A DNA stretch of 64,000 nt from Epithemia pelagica (taxonomy: Eukaryota > Bacillariophyta > Bacillariophyceae > Surirellales > Surirellaceae): assembly GCA_946965045.2 (NCBI GenBank), contig OX337235.1, positions 1 through 64,000 of the forward strand. The letters run 5' to 3'. The notes under the pieces were generated by a model that had not been told where the DNA came from, ran no database searches, and saw only the letters and a list, made by a program, of their open reading frames with translations. How positions within the stretch are numbered: position 1 is the first letter of the stretch; the number at the start of each line of letters is the position of its first letter. The translations under genes were made by a program, and so were the position numbers. This document shows, piece by piece, positions 8,011 to 17,930 of the stretch.

Positions 8011-9939
8011 CCATGTGCGTCAGTCTTTCTGGCAGCTGCTGTGTGATGTGGTGGGAGTGGAAATTCGTGATTCAAAGGTGAGGGGACAGACGCTTGCGCA
8101 TGAGGGTTGCGTCATGCGCGTCTCGGGGGGGGGTCAAGCGCGCCAGATAGTTGTAGTGCGCATTATCGGAGTGTGGCGCGCGTTATTCGTGGTTTGATCG
8201 CGGGCTTGTGCGCATTAAAATTGTTGCATGCGCGTGATAGTTAGCTCGATCTCTAGAACTAGCTAGAGAAATGTGCATTGTTAGACCTAGATTTGCAGAT
8301 TTAGTTGGGAAAGCAGGATTATAGTTAAAAACTGCGCATATAAAAATAAACTGCGCATAAAAAATTTTAATTCGGCGAATTTTTTCTAGAAATTCGCTTT
8401 TGGGGGTGGAAATCAAGCGCCAGGGCCCATTTCCCTCCTTAGATGTACGGCCACCCCATCATGATCCGACCATCACATGCTTCATATCGGTACCATGGCA
8501 GTGCATTGTGAGGGGCACAGTGCATGCGGGCCATTCTAGGAAATGACCAATACAGTGACGCTGTAATACGGCACAATAGGAGACCATGATGGCGTGAACA
8601 TACATTAGAGTTGCTGTTTTGCTATCAATACACTGTGTAACTACTACTGTGATGTGTATTGTGTACCAATAGGTGTCCAAACAATGCAAGATAAGAGCCA
8701 TATAGTTCATTTGAGTTGCTTCGTTCGAAATGGCAAGACGTCGCTTCCGTATCTCTGCCACGAGGCATGGCGCCTATGAGTCTGATGCATAATAGCCTTA
8801 ACCTTTAAATTTTGGTGATGCCGATGCATTCTGCACTATTGGTTTGAGGTCTATGACTAGGTAGACAGGTTTCACGAGTCCAAATAGGTGCACAACAACC
8901 TGTGCAACACCATGGCCCGTGTTGTTATCGTGGTGGAGGAAATGAGATATGCCGGCCGACTGGAAACAGGTTATTTTTGGCAAATAGGTATGGGGGTGGC
9001 TCAGAGAAATTACACCCTATAAGCCACCCCCGCTAGGGGGTATCCTTAGGATTATCATTGAGACAAAACTCCTTTAGCGTTAGTCCCTATCCATGTTGTC
9101 ATGTTACAATGGTCATATTGAATATAATCGCGCGGGAGAAAAAATGGCGCACCAGAGCCCGGCTTAATTGGTTTTTCAGCTCAAGTGCAAAGTGGCATAT
9201 CAAAACCAAAGCTCAAGTGCAAAAGGGGCCATACCTAGCTGTACCCACGGGAGCTCATATGCAAAATATGCAGCTCAAGTGCAACCCGTAGAAAGCTACG
9301 GGCTCTGGTACAAAAACTAGAATCTAGACCTAAATTTCCTTAGGGTCATCGTCCTGGCTGCGGCCACTGTTGTTGGTGTAAATAGATGCGCTGTTGGGGG
9401 AAAGCCCACACATCAAAAGCTTGTTGGGCCACATGGGTCAATGGGACAATCGGTCGCCGAAAACTTGTACATACTGACTGACAAACTGTACGAGCTCGTA
9501 AAGGGGATTTACCCAAGCAATCCTATTGGGCATGGGGGCTTGCCAAACTTGCGATGGCTCCCATCCATTCTGTGTCCATTTTATTTGGTTGGGTATTTCA
9601 AGGCAGTTCCAAGACTTTCCCTTTCGTGTTGTGGCGTATCGTGCTTCTCTTGTGCGTGTCTATGCGTCCGACGACAGCAAAGCAGCAGCAATAACAACAA
9701 CAAGAACCTATTGCCGGTGGAGAAACCGACAAGGTTTATACTTGATTGGTAGAGGACATTGAATCCGGAGACGACGACGCCAGGCGTTGATTTGTTCAAG
9801 GGAAACGACCGCTCAATTTGTAGCAGTCTTTCGAGTTCATCGAGTCGGCAACGACAACAACAGTACCAACATTGCTCTGTGACACATACGTCTCATAACA
9901 ACCGCGGCCAACAATTTTACTACAATCACGCAAAAAACA
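8011..9939. other. Gene-poor subtelomeric region
   Basis: No gene is supported. The segment 8090-8410 is rich in the word TGCGCA(T) and includes a direct repeat AAACTGCGCATA (about 8328-8355). A perfect hairpin lies at 8992-9031. Words of the type GCTCAAGTGCAA/GCTCATATGCAA repeat at 9179-9286. The last few hundred bases are the presumed promoter and 5' leader of the gene starting at 9940. Confidence 0.5.
8992..9031. repeat. Perfect 10-bp stem hairpin
   Basis: GGGGGTGGCT at 8992-9001 is the exact reverse complement of AGCCACCCCC at 9022-9031, with a 20-nt loop. No following T-run or gene context explains it. It may be the end of a small inverted-repeat element. Confidence 0.6.
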
Positions 9940-12900
9940 ATGACTGCGGCGGTGGAGACGTCTACCGTTTCTCCTCCGGCGACTCCAAAAGCCAACAAGA
10001 AGAAAAAGGTCAGAAAGTCATTGTCGCTGACAGAAGAATCCATTGAAAATACCATTGAATCTCCCAATCGCTCCAAAAAGGAAACGACTACTACCAAGTC
10101 CAATAAGGAACGCAAGGAGAAAAAGGATTCGAAACTAAAAACGGGCAGCAATCACGGCAAAAACACTACTAAGGACGAATCACCATCCGAATCGCCGACA
10201 CGTTCCAAGGATGGAGATTCTTCGCCTCCTTCCTCCAAAACGTCCTCCCGCGACGACAATCCACTCAAAGCATCCACCAAACAATCAAAACCCAAAATTC
10301 GTCGCAGTCGTAGTGTGAAACGCATGGGAGGACGAGAATCATCCAAAAAGCTGTCTTCCTCGTCCAAAACCAAGTCCGACAACGACCCAGAGGATGACCA
10401 TAAGGCACGTGCTCGACGAAGTCGATCGCAACCAGCCCCTCGCAAGAAGCTTATCTCAAGCCTCACCAATAGTAGCTCCTCGAAACCATCTTCCGAAAAC
10501 AGTCTGCGCAAGTCCTCTTCGAGAAAATCAACGAGTGAAGCGACAAACAACAGGGACGACAAAGAATCAGAAATATCGCCGCCGTCTTCTCCAGGAAAGC
10601 GTGATGCTAAAGGTACCGACAAATCATCAAAATCATCCAAAGCATTGGGTCCATCGATTCCCGACATGAATTTGTCGAAAGACCCAATCAGCCTTTCTCC
10701 AAAAGACGACAAGGCAGAGCAGAAGAATATCAAGGATGGCAACGGCAAAGAGTCGAGCGATGCGGATGGCACCTCCGCCGTCGCAAAAAGCCGCAGTCCC
10801 CTTGCCAAGAAAGAATCACTCAAATCCAAAACTGATTCAGTGTCACCATCTCAATCACCAAAGAAATTACGACGGGCTCGATCCAGTAGTCCAGGTGGTG
10901 CGGTCTCCAAAAACAAACTACGGAGTGGATCCAAGAAAGATGGAACCACCAGCAGGACTAAGAAAGCGGATCGCAGATCCAAAATGTCACAAAGCATGTA
11001 TGCCTCCACATCATGTTTGCCCAGTATGGGCGACAATGGTCAGGAGGACCGTCGGGACGACAAGGATCATCATCCCTTGCATTCCTCCTTCTCTCAAATG
11101 ACGCCGTGGTATCAAGAGAAATCTCAAAACAGTACTACCACTACTCCTACCGTCGATACGGACCTGATCCTTTCTCCCACACGCAGCGTCACCAGCCCCA
11201 AAACCAAAAAGAAAAAGAAAAGCAAGTCTTTGGATCAATTGAAAGCAGAGTTGTCGATTGGGCATCTGTCTCTAGTCGACGGCAGCCCAGAAGAAGAAAA
11301 AAAGACGGAAAAGAGACGGAGTAGGGGACGGAGTACCAACCGGCGATCTCATGCCACCAATGCTAAGGACGATGATGGCGATGACCCTGACAGAGATACG
11401 ACCAAGAAGAAAAAGAAAAAGAAAAAAGAAAAGACCGACGACGAAGATGGCAAAGATAAGAAGAAAAAAGATAAAAAGAAGAAGAAGATTAAAAGAGTCA
11501 AGGAGGAGAAAGCCAAAGACGCGGACACAACATTGGAGGACTCCATTCACTTGATGATTGATGACGACGAGAATGATGATCATGTCTTTGATGATAATGT
11601 CTCACCAGTCCAAGCCCCGCTGCAAGAACAAGACGAACCACAACCGAAACGATCTTCGTTAACGAACCGCACCGCGAAATCCCCAAAACCAAACAAGAAT
11701 ATGAAGAGGTCTGGCAGCTCTCATAGTAGTGGAACGAGCAGCAAAACACCCAAAACTTCCAGCCCCAAAAAGAAAATCGACAAGGCACTCCGAAATAGCA
11801 GCCATGGAAAGAAAGAAGATCCTCCTGCTCCAATATCCACGGATGTCCGGGATTCACCGGAATCCAAACAACAGTCTAGCCAAGCCATTGCCGACGAATC
11901 AAACACCACTACGACCAAGGCTTCTACTACGTTGATGATAGAGTCTTTGTCTTCTCCTCCTACTTCACCGTCATCCGCCAAACGATCCAAGTCCGAACAA
12001 TCTACTCTTGAATCCTCTCCGAAACAAACGTCGTCACCCTTTTCCGCTAAAAACAGCACACAAACGCTGCCAAGTGGCTCATCCATGTCGATGGAAACAA
12101 ACGGCACGGCGTTTCCATCTTCTTCATCGCCTTCTTCTTCTTCTCCTCTACCGGCCAGCAAATGCGTTTCGGACCCTGATAAGAACCAGACACCTTCAGA
12201 GTCGCCTTCAGGCTCTTCTTCGGTCGAAATCGTAGGAAAAGAGAATGCACAACAGCAACAGGAAATGCGAAATCCTGAGGACAACTCGCCAGTGGTCGAC
12301 GAGCACACAGAAGAACTGGATTCTGATGATAAACTCGCAAAACCGCTCTCGTCTTCAAACAACGTGACGCTTACATCAAGAAAGGACGATGATGTAGGAG
12401 ACGCAGAGTATCGGACGCCTGATGAAAGCATTACGAGCACATCTGAATCAATGTTCAAGGATATAGAACCAACGGTGTCAAGTGAATTCACAGCAACTGG
12501 ATCACTGAGTGATAAAACCTCAACAGAATTACATGAATCCCATGCCACAGCACAAGAATCCTTCCAAGAAACACTCCAAACAGAAGAAGAAAGCAAGAAA
12601 GATGACACTGGCATGCAGAGTGGTCAGGATTCGCCTTCGATAGCAAACTCGTTCTCGCCAAGCACGGACGAGGGCAAGATAGTTGACGAAGACAAGGTAT
12701 CACCATCGATGGACGAAACTCTGGAGGAACCAGTTCGCGAGGACAAGCAAGTGCCATCGATAGAGGACCTAGAAGAGAGACCAGTTAGCGAGGACCAGCA
12801 ATCACCATTGATAGACGACGTTCGACAGGAAGCAGTTGACGAAGACAAGGAATCACCGTCGATGGACGACATTTCAGAGGCCCTAGAGGAGAAACCACTT

Positions 12901-15297
12901 AGTGAGAACCAGCAGCTACTATCAATAGACGACCTTGCAGAGGAAACCAAGGAATCACCGTCGATAGATGATAGTCAGGAGGAACCAGTTAGCGAGGACC
13001 ACCCACCTCTCTCCGTAGACGACCAAGAAGAGCAACCAGTGAGTGAGGATCAGGAGCTACCATCATTAGATGACCTTCGAGAGGAAGCAGTTGACGAAGA
13101 CAAGGAATCAACGTTGATGGATGAGATTGCTGAAGAACCAGTTAGCGAGGACAAGCAAGCGTCATTGATAGAGGGCCTAGAAGAGAAACCAGTAAGCGGG
13201 GACCAGAAATCTCCATCGAAAGACGACCTTGGAGAGGAAGCAGAGGACGAAGACAAGGAACCATCGTCGATGGATGGCATAGAGGAGGAAGCAGTTAGCG
13301 ATGACAAGCAAGCACCATCGATGGACGACCTACATGACAAACCAGCTACTGAGGCCGAGCAATCACCGTCGATAGACGACGTCCCAGAAGAGCAATCACC
13401 ATCAATAGACGACCTTCATGAGAAAACAACTGACGCGCAAATTATCGAGAATACAACCCTTGTCGTGTCTTCTTCATCGTCATCTCCACCCGAAGAATCA
13501 TTACCCGATGTGGAGGAATCGGCTTTGCGGAACGATTCTTTGTCCTCCGACGGCTCAGGCGCTCGACTTGGTGAAAATGAAGTGGGGAACATTAAACCAT
13601 CTTCTCCCGAAGGCTCAGTACCGGACGACGATAGTATCAGTACCTGCAGTAGCAGCAGTGACGCAGACATTTCGTTCTCGCAACAACGTCTACTCCCTGG
13701 CCGCAAACCACAACGTCTGAATCCACCAGAAAGCCAAACACACCCACGGCACACACGATGGAATTTTGGTCGAGTACATGAGTACTTTGTTCGACCAGAC
13801 GATGCCACGTTTTACAAGAATGAGGACTACATACGAGCTGCTGTCAATTTGCAGCGTTGTATTCGGGGTTGGAGGGCTCGATTGGTTCATCGCCTTCGTG
13901 TTCTGGAATTGACCCTGTCACAGCAAAAGACACTGTTGCGGCAAGCCAAGCTCCAAGTCACTGAAGAAATGAATAAGGAGAGGCAGACTGTGCTGAAAGA
14001 AGCCGACACGGAGCGGCGACAAATGCGGAAGGAGTATTCTGCGCAATCTACCAAGGTCGCGGGAGAATCCTTGCGCATTCAAAACGTACAATTGGAAAAA
14101 GAAAATCAAGATTTGCAAATTGAAATTCAACGATGCAAAGCGATCAATGGCCGACTTGTCAAAAAAGCTGCGAGTAAAACAACCGACACAGCCAAAGACA
14201 ATGGGACTCCCGAAAGTAAGGAAAAGAACAAGGACGAAAGCAAGGCAGATCGTAAGGAAAAGAAGCTCCAGCGACAGATATCACAATTGCAAGATCAACA
14301 AAAGCAGTTGAGATTGGTGGAAAACATGTATCAAGAACGTACCATTCAACTGGTTCATCGCATCCAAGAATACATGGAACACTATTGTCCTGCCGAACAT
14401 ACCATGAAACTGAGCTACCAAAAGTTTGCGGGGAGAGTGGTAGACTTGCTCGAGTCGCATGAAGCAAATGACGATGACGACATGTATTTTTACAAGGAAT
14501 CCGAAGAAGATCGAATGGAACAATTAACGGAATGGGTCATCTCTGCAGTGGTGGCGATCCCCGACAATACCCTGCCGTATCCCTCCAGCGAGATTTTGCA
14601 CATCAACATTGAGGAGTACAATAGCAAGAAAATGACAAAGAATCAAGACATTGGTAATGGGCAAGCCACTGAAAAGTCACCTACTTCGACCAAGAGTATT
14701 CACGGTTTGTCGGTTCCACTTTTGTCACCGTCCATCCCGTCCAAGTTTTTGTTGCCGTCACCATCAACTCCCGTTTCCTCCAATTCACCCAGTGCTCTGG
14801 CATCACCTTCGCATACATCCCCCGGGTTCTCTCCCTCTTCTCCAGGTGGGTTTGAAAAATCCTTGGCCAAAGCCTTGCCTTCCGCGCCCTTGCCGTTGTC
14901 CCCGGATCCCCACCAAGTCCGGCGACGACGAGCCGGAGGGATCCCTTCTCCCCGAATGCCTCAGCGACGAGCTATGGCAGGGCGACCGAGACCATCCGTC
15001 CCAGCCCCTTCTCTCGTGGACGCAAATGACGAGGACGCGGCATCGGACTATACCGAAGAGAGTGTCCACTCGGACTTTACCGAAGAAAGTGTATCGTCTT
15101 CGTCATCGTCCGACTATACCGAAGAAAGTATCGATAAGAGTGACAACGACAGTGACAGTGAGGAAGAAGAAGAAATGGAAGAATTGGAGATTGTCGAAGA
15201 AGAAGAAGAGGTTGAGGAGGATGACAATGACGCACCGACAGACACGGCGAAAACGACACGGGGATCCTCTGTAGTAATGGAAACCATTCCAGAGTAA
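9940..15297 (+). CDS. Large disordered IQ-motif and coiled-coil protein
   Basis: Single-exon gene of 1,785 residues; the ATG at 9940 follows an A-rich leader (AAAACAATG). Residues 1-900 are very rich in Lys, Ser and Asp with many SP/TP sites. Residues about 905-1168 are a tandem acidic repeat of roughly 20-25 residues with the core V(S/D)EDK(Q/E)xPSxDD. A single IQ motif (NLQRCIRGWRARLVHR, residues about 1300-1320) predicts calmodulin or myosin-light-chain-like binding. A coiled coil covers about 1320-1475 and a compact conserved-looking region about 1475-1570. The C-terminus is Pro/Ser-rich, then has three D(Y/F)TEES repeats and a Glu-rich tail. Function is unknown; a cytoskeletal or scaffold role regulated by Ca2+ and phosphorylation is inferred. 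Confidence 0.85.
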   Translation: MTAAVETSTVSPPATPKANKKKKVRKSLSLTEESIENTIESPNRSKKETTTTKSNKERKEKKDSKLKTGSNHGKNTTKDESPSESPTRSKDGDSSPPSSKTSSRDDNPLKASTKQSKPKIRRSRSVKRMGGRESSKKLSSSSKTKSDNDPEDDHKARARRSRSQPAPRKKLISSLTNSSSSKPSSENSLRKSSSRKSTSEATNNRDDKESEISPPSSPGKRDAKGTDKSSKSSKALGPSIPDMNLSKDPISLSPKDDKAEQKNIKDGNGKESSDADGTSAVAKSRSPLAKKESLKSKTDSVSPSQSPKKLRRARSSSPGGAVSKNKLRSGSKKDGTTSRTKKADRRSKMSQSMYASTSCLPSMGDNGQEDRRDDKDHHPLHSSFSQMTPWYQEKSQNSTTTTPTVDTDLILSPTRSVTSPKTKKKKKSKSLDQLKAELSIGHLSLVDGSPEEEKKTEKRRSRGRSTNRRSHATNAKDDDGDDPDRDTTKKKKKKKKEKTDDEDGKDKKKKDKKKKKIKRVKEEKAKDADTTLEDSIHLMIDDDENDDHVFDDNVSPVQAPLQEQDEPQPKRSSLTNRTAKSPKPNKNMKRSGSSHSSGTSSKTPKTSSPKKKIDKALRNSSHGKKEDPPAPISTDVRDSPESKQQSSQAIADESNTTTTKASTTLMIESLSSPPTSPSSAKRSKSEQSTLESSPKQTSSPFSAKNSTQTLPSGSSMSMETNGTAFPSSSSPSSSSPLPASKCVSDPDKNQTPSESPSGSSSVEIVGKENAQQQQEMRNPEDNSPVVDEHTEELDSDDKLAKPLSSSNNVTLTSRKDDDVGDAEYRTPDESITSTSESMFKDIEPTVSSEFTATGSLSDKTSTELHESHATAQESFQETLQTEEESKKDDTGMQSGQDSPSIANSFSPSTDEGKIVDEDKVSPSMDETLEEPVREDKQVPSIEDLEERPVSEDQQSPLIDDVRQEAVDEDKESPSMDDISEALEEKPLSENQQLLSIDDLAEETKESPSIDDSQEEPVSEDHPPLSVDDQEEQPVSEDQELPSLDDLREEAVDEDKESTLMDEIAEEPVSEDKQASLIEGLEEKPVSGDQKSPSKDDLGEEAEDEDKEPSSMDGIEEEAVSDDKQAPSMDDLHDKPATEAEQSPSIDDVPEEQSPSIDDLHEKTTDAQIIENTTLVVSSSSSSPPEESLPDVEESALRNDSLSSDGSGARLGENEVGNIKPSSPEGSVPDDDSISTCSSSSDADISFSQQRLLPGRKPQRLNPPESQTHPRHTRWNFGRVHEYFVRPDDATFYKNEDYIRAAVNLQRCIRGWRARLVHRLRVLELTLSQQKTLLRQAKLQVTEEMNKERQTVLKEADTERRQMRKEYSAQSTKVAGESLRIQNVQLEKENQDLQIEIQRCKAINGRLVKKAASKTTDTAKDNGTPESKEKNKDESKADRKEKKLQRQISQLQDQQKQLRLVENMYQERTIQLVHRIQEYMEHYCPAEHTMKLSYQKFAGRVVDLLESHEANDDDDMYFYKESEEDRMEQLTEWVISAVVAIPDNTLPYPSSEILHINIEEYNSKKMTKNQDIGNGQATEKSPTSTKSIHGLSVPLLSPSIPSKFLLPSPSTPVSSNSPSALASPSHTSPGFSPSSPGGFEKSLAKALPSAPLPLSPDPHQVRRRRAGGIPSPRMPQRRAMAGRPRPSVPAPSLVDANDEDAASDYTEESVHSDFTEESVSSSSSSDYTEESIDKSDNDSDSEEEEEMEELEIVEEEEEVEEDDNDAPTDTAKTTRGSSVVMETIPE
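12670..13437 (+). repeat. Degenerate acidic tandem repeat inside the IQ-motif gene
   Basis: About a dozen imperfect units of 60-75 bp encode the pattern V(S/D)EDK(Q/E)xPS(I/M)DDLxEE. Units differ at many positions and some are shortened, so the array is old rather than freshly expanded. Each unit offers Ser residues in acidic context, typical casein-kinase-2 targets. Confidence 0.8.
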
Positions 15298-15652
15298 ACC
15301 GACCTTTGGTTCGTGAAACTCGTAAACTCTACGCTTGTATTGCGGAACAAGCTCGATATCATCTCATGATCGACAAAGGACTTTTGATTTCACGTTCCGC
15401 AAATGGAGTTGCGTCGCAACGTGTCTCAAAAAATTATGTATGTATATAACAAGGCTCACGATCGGTGACCTTGTCCCTCCGCTATAATGGCATGGTATGG
15501 TATATTGTCTAGACTACAAGGGAGTTATTCTAGACTGTACTTTCGGATCTACCTATGCATCTTTACATCCTATATGTACTATTGTGGACCCCGTTGTTGC
15601 TCCAGTAGTAGTACGAGACGGATTACTCGTTTTTCTTTCGTCCTTGATTCCT
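15298..15652. other. Convergent 3' intergenic region
   Basis: This is the short gap between the 3' ends of the plus-strand IQ gene and the minus-strand NASP-like gene. I see nothing beyond presumed untranslated sequence. Confidence 0.5.
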
Positions 15653-17356
15653 TTATTCGGTGGCAGGCTTGGGCTTTTTGCTGGTAGCTGCATCATTTGT
15701 GGACGATGGTGGCGGTGCTTTGCGTTTGGATCGTACCATCAAGGTGGTTTGCGCCGTGGCCGACAGAGCGGTGGCCGTGGCCGATCCAAAGGCTACGGAT
15801 TCCTCGGCCGGTGGGGCACTGTCGTCGTTTGGGTCGTCGGGAACGGCAGCCGCAGCAGCCACAGTGGCGGCGGCCGCCGCCGTGATTTCGGATTTGAGCG
15901 CCGTGACTTGATGCAATCCTTCTTCCGAGACCAAGGCCTCATTGACAATTTCTTGAATGTCATTCAGTAATTCCAGGACGGAATCATCCTTGTCGTTGTC
16001 GTCCTGTTGTTGTTGATCCGTGTTGGTGTTGGATTGAGTCTGTTGGACATGGTCTCGTAAGGCTTGCACATGCGAACGCGCTTGTTGCCAAACTTCTTGT
16101 GTGGTGGGCGTGGCCCCAGCGGACGACGACGACGAGGACACTTTTTGATCGTCCTTTGTGGTCTTGTTGTCGTGGGGTACCAAGACGTTGGGAAGAACCG
16201 GAAGAGTCCTTTCTGCAGTACTGCTACCACCAAGAGCCGAACAGGCATGTTGCGTCAAGAGTTGCGCGCAAGAGGCATAATGTTGCAAGGACGCTTGTCG
16301 CCATTCGTGCAATTGATCTGGTAACACGACAGGCTCCTGTTCCTCGTCGGTGGGTTCCACAGCTGCAGCTGCTGCCGCCGCAGTTGGTTTGGCCTCCTTC
16401 TCATCCTCCTTGGCAGTAGTCGTATTGGAATCGTCTCCCCGGGTCGATTCGTGTCCGACCAAGAGCGAATAGGTCAAGGCCAATTGGTAATGCACATCGG
16501 CCAGGGATCGGGGTGTCGTTGTCGTTGTAGGATTCTCAGAGGCTTGTTGTTGTTGTTGTTGTCGTAGGGTGAGACAGGACTGATAATTGTCCACGGCCTG
16601 TTGGTATTGTCCATTCAGGCGTTGCAAATCGCCCTGGCGCAACCAAATTTGCGCCAAGTCCAACGACAAGCTTTGCAAAGCGTCACTGTTCTTGTTTGGA
16701 TCGGGTTGTTGTTGCTGCTGCTTGTCTTGAATGTAGCTTTGCAACAAGAGTCGACTGGTATCCAAATGTTCGTAGGCAATTTGCAAATCGTCCACATCCT
16801 CCTCGGGATCTGCCGTTGGTGCTGCTGCTTGTGGTGGTTGCGAGTGGGAGGGCATGACAAAGACCATGTCGCGGACAGTTTGTTCCGCACCATCTTCATC
16901 TTCGTCTTGGTGTTCCTCAGGAGCCGACTCTTCTTGTTCTTGTGGTTGCTGTACTGGATCGTCTGGTTGCTGCTCTTCCATGGAATACAAGAGCGTCGTG
17001 CCGTACAGATAATGAAAGGGTGCCAAGGAGGGATGCAACGAGGCCTCGTCCAACGTCATGTTGCTGCTTATCGTTGTTGCCGTCATGAGACGTTCCAATT
17101 GCGCCTCCAACCCATCGTGCTGAATCAACGACAAGGCGGTTTCATAATCGCCCTGATTCAAGGACTCCTTGGCTTGTCGATAGACCGTCGATGCCTTGGA
17201 CGATTCGTACGTATCCAGTGGAGGAGCTGGCGGGTTTGTGGTCGAGGTAGACGAGTCCTGGGTGGTTCCGGCAGATGGCTTGTGGTGAACCATTGCGTCT
17301 GACGGTGTGGTTTGCGTCGTGGTAGTGGGAACGGTCGATGCCGGTGGGGCTGCCAT
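15653..17356 (-). CDS. NASP: NASP/SHNi-TPR family histone chaperone
   Basis: 567 residues from the ATG at 17356, in a strong ACCATGG context. The frame stays open upstream to 17614 (86 more residues), but that part lacks homology-like features. NASP proteins bind H3-H4 (and linker histone) in the nucleus. The match is the TPR plan: a TPR at residues about 57-80 (YRQAKESLNQGDYETALSLI); an interrupted TPR split by an acidic Gln/Glu segment (130-165); the SHNi-type segment DDLQIAYEHLDTSRLLL (189-205); DLAQIWLRQGDLQRLNGQYQQAVDNY (233-258); and DVHYQLALTYSLL. The C-terminus has a coiled region, an Ala-rich stretch and a basic nuclear-localisation signal (VRSKRKAPP...KKPKP), as in other NASP proteins. 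The poly-Gln insertions are lineage-specific. The assignment is by motif order. Confidence 0.75.
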   Translation of the reverse strand: MAAPPASTVPTTTTQTTPSDAMVHHKPSAGTTQDSSTSTTNPPAPPLDTYESSKASTVYRQAKESLNQGDYETALSLIQHDGLEAQLERLMTATTISSNMTLDEASLHPSLAPFHYLYGTTLLYSMEEQQPDDPVQQPQEQEESAPEEHQDEDEDGAEQTVRDMVFVMPSHSQPPQAAAPTADPEEDVDDLQIAYEHLDTSRLLLQSYIQDKQQQQQPDPNKNSDALQSLSLDLAQIWLRQGDLQRLNGQYQQAVDNYQSCLTLRQQQQQQASENPTTTTTPRSLADVHYQLALTYSLLVGHESTRGDDSNTTTAKEDEKEAKPTAAAAAAAVEPTDEEQEPVVLPDQLHEWRQASLQHYASCAQLLTQHACSALGGSSTAERTLPVLPNVLVPHDNKTTKDDQKVSSSSSSAGATPTTQEVWQQARSHVQALRDHVQQTQSNTNTDQQQQDDNDKDDSVLELLNDIQEIVNEALVSEEGLHQVTALKSEITAAAAATVAAAAAVPDDPNDDSAPPAEESVAFGSATATALSATAQTTLMVRSKRKAPPPSSTNDAATSKKPKPATE

Positions 17357-17930
17357 GGTTGACAAGGATGCTGTCAGCGAACAACGAGAAAAAGGATTGT
17401 GGCCCTGGATGGAGGGATTCGTTGCTCCTGCGCCATGATTCGAGGCACGACGGGCGTGAGGAGGAGAGGAGAGCCGTCGTGTTTTTGCTATGTGGGAATG
17501 AAATGCGCCCAGAACAATGGCTGTGCAGGCGCGAGTCAGCAGGCTCTCAAGGCCCGCCCGAAAATCACACCGCGGGGAGTTCTTCGGGGCGAACTTGCAT
17601 TCCCAACCCTCCACGTGGAAGATGATCGAAAAAGGAAGCGAGAACCAAGCATCGATCCAATAGAGGTGAAGGCTTCACTCTTCACAAACCAGAACACATG
17701 ACAATCCAACATCCAACGGAGAGTGTTGTCAATGAAACACATCTCCAATGGACTTCCCTCGGATTCCGAATGTGCCTTTTTTCGCAACTGGACAACCAAA
17801 AATGCGAATCCAACAATGAACTCTCTCCAAAGGTGAAAAGGAAGCTCTCGATGCTTCCTCATCGATCCATCTCACAATCCATTTGGACTCATAATAAAAA
17901 CAAGAACCACCAAATCAACAACACAAAATC
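17357..17930. promoter_or_regulatory. Divergent promoter region of the NASP-like gene and the secreted-protein gene
   Basis: 574 bp separate the two divergent start codons. The open frame 17357-17614 read upstream of the NASP start is not supported as coding. No TATA box or operator could be assigned with confidence. Confidence 0.45.

Noticed and set aside
11349-11583. Minus-strand hydrophobic open frames rich in Phe/Leu
   Set aside because: They are antisense readings of the Lys/Asp-rich coding sequence of the IQ-motif gene.
15840-15900. Possible plus-strand Ala/Thr-rich protein
   Set aside because: Antisense of the Ala-rich segment of the NASP-like gene.
17357-17614. N-terminal extension of the NASP-like protein
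   Set aside because: The ATG at 17356 has a much better context, and the extra 86 residues lack family similarity.
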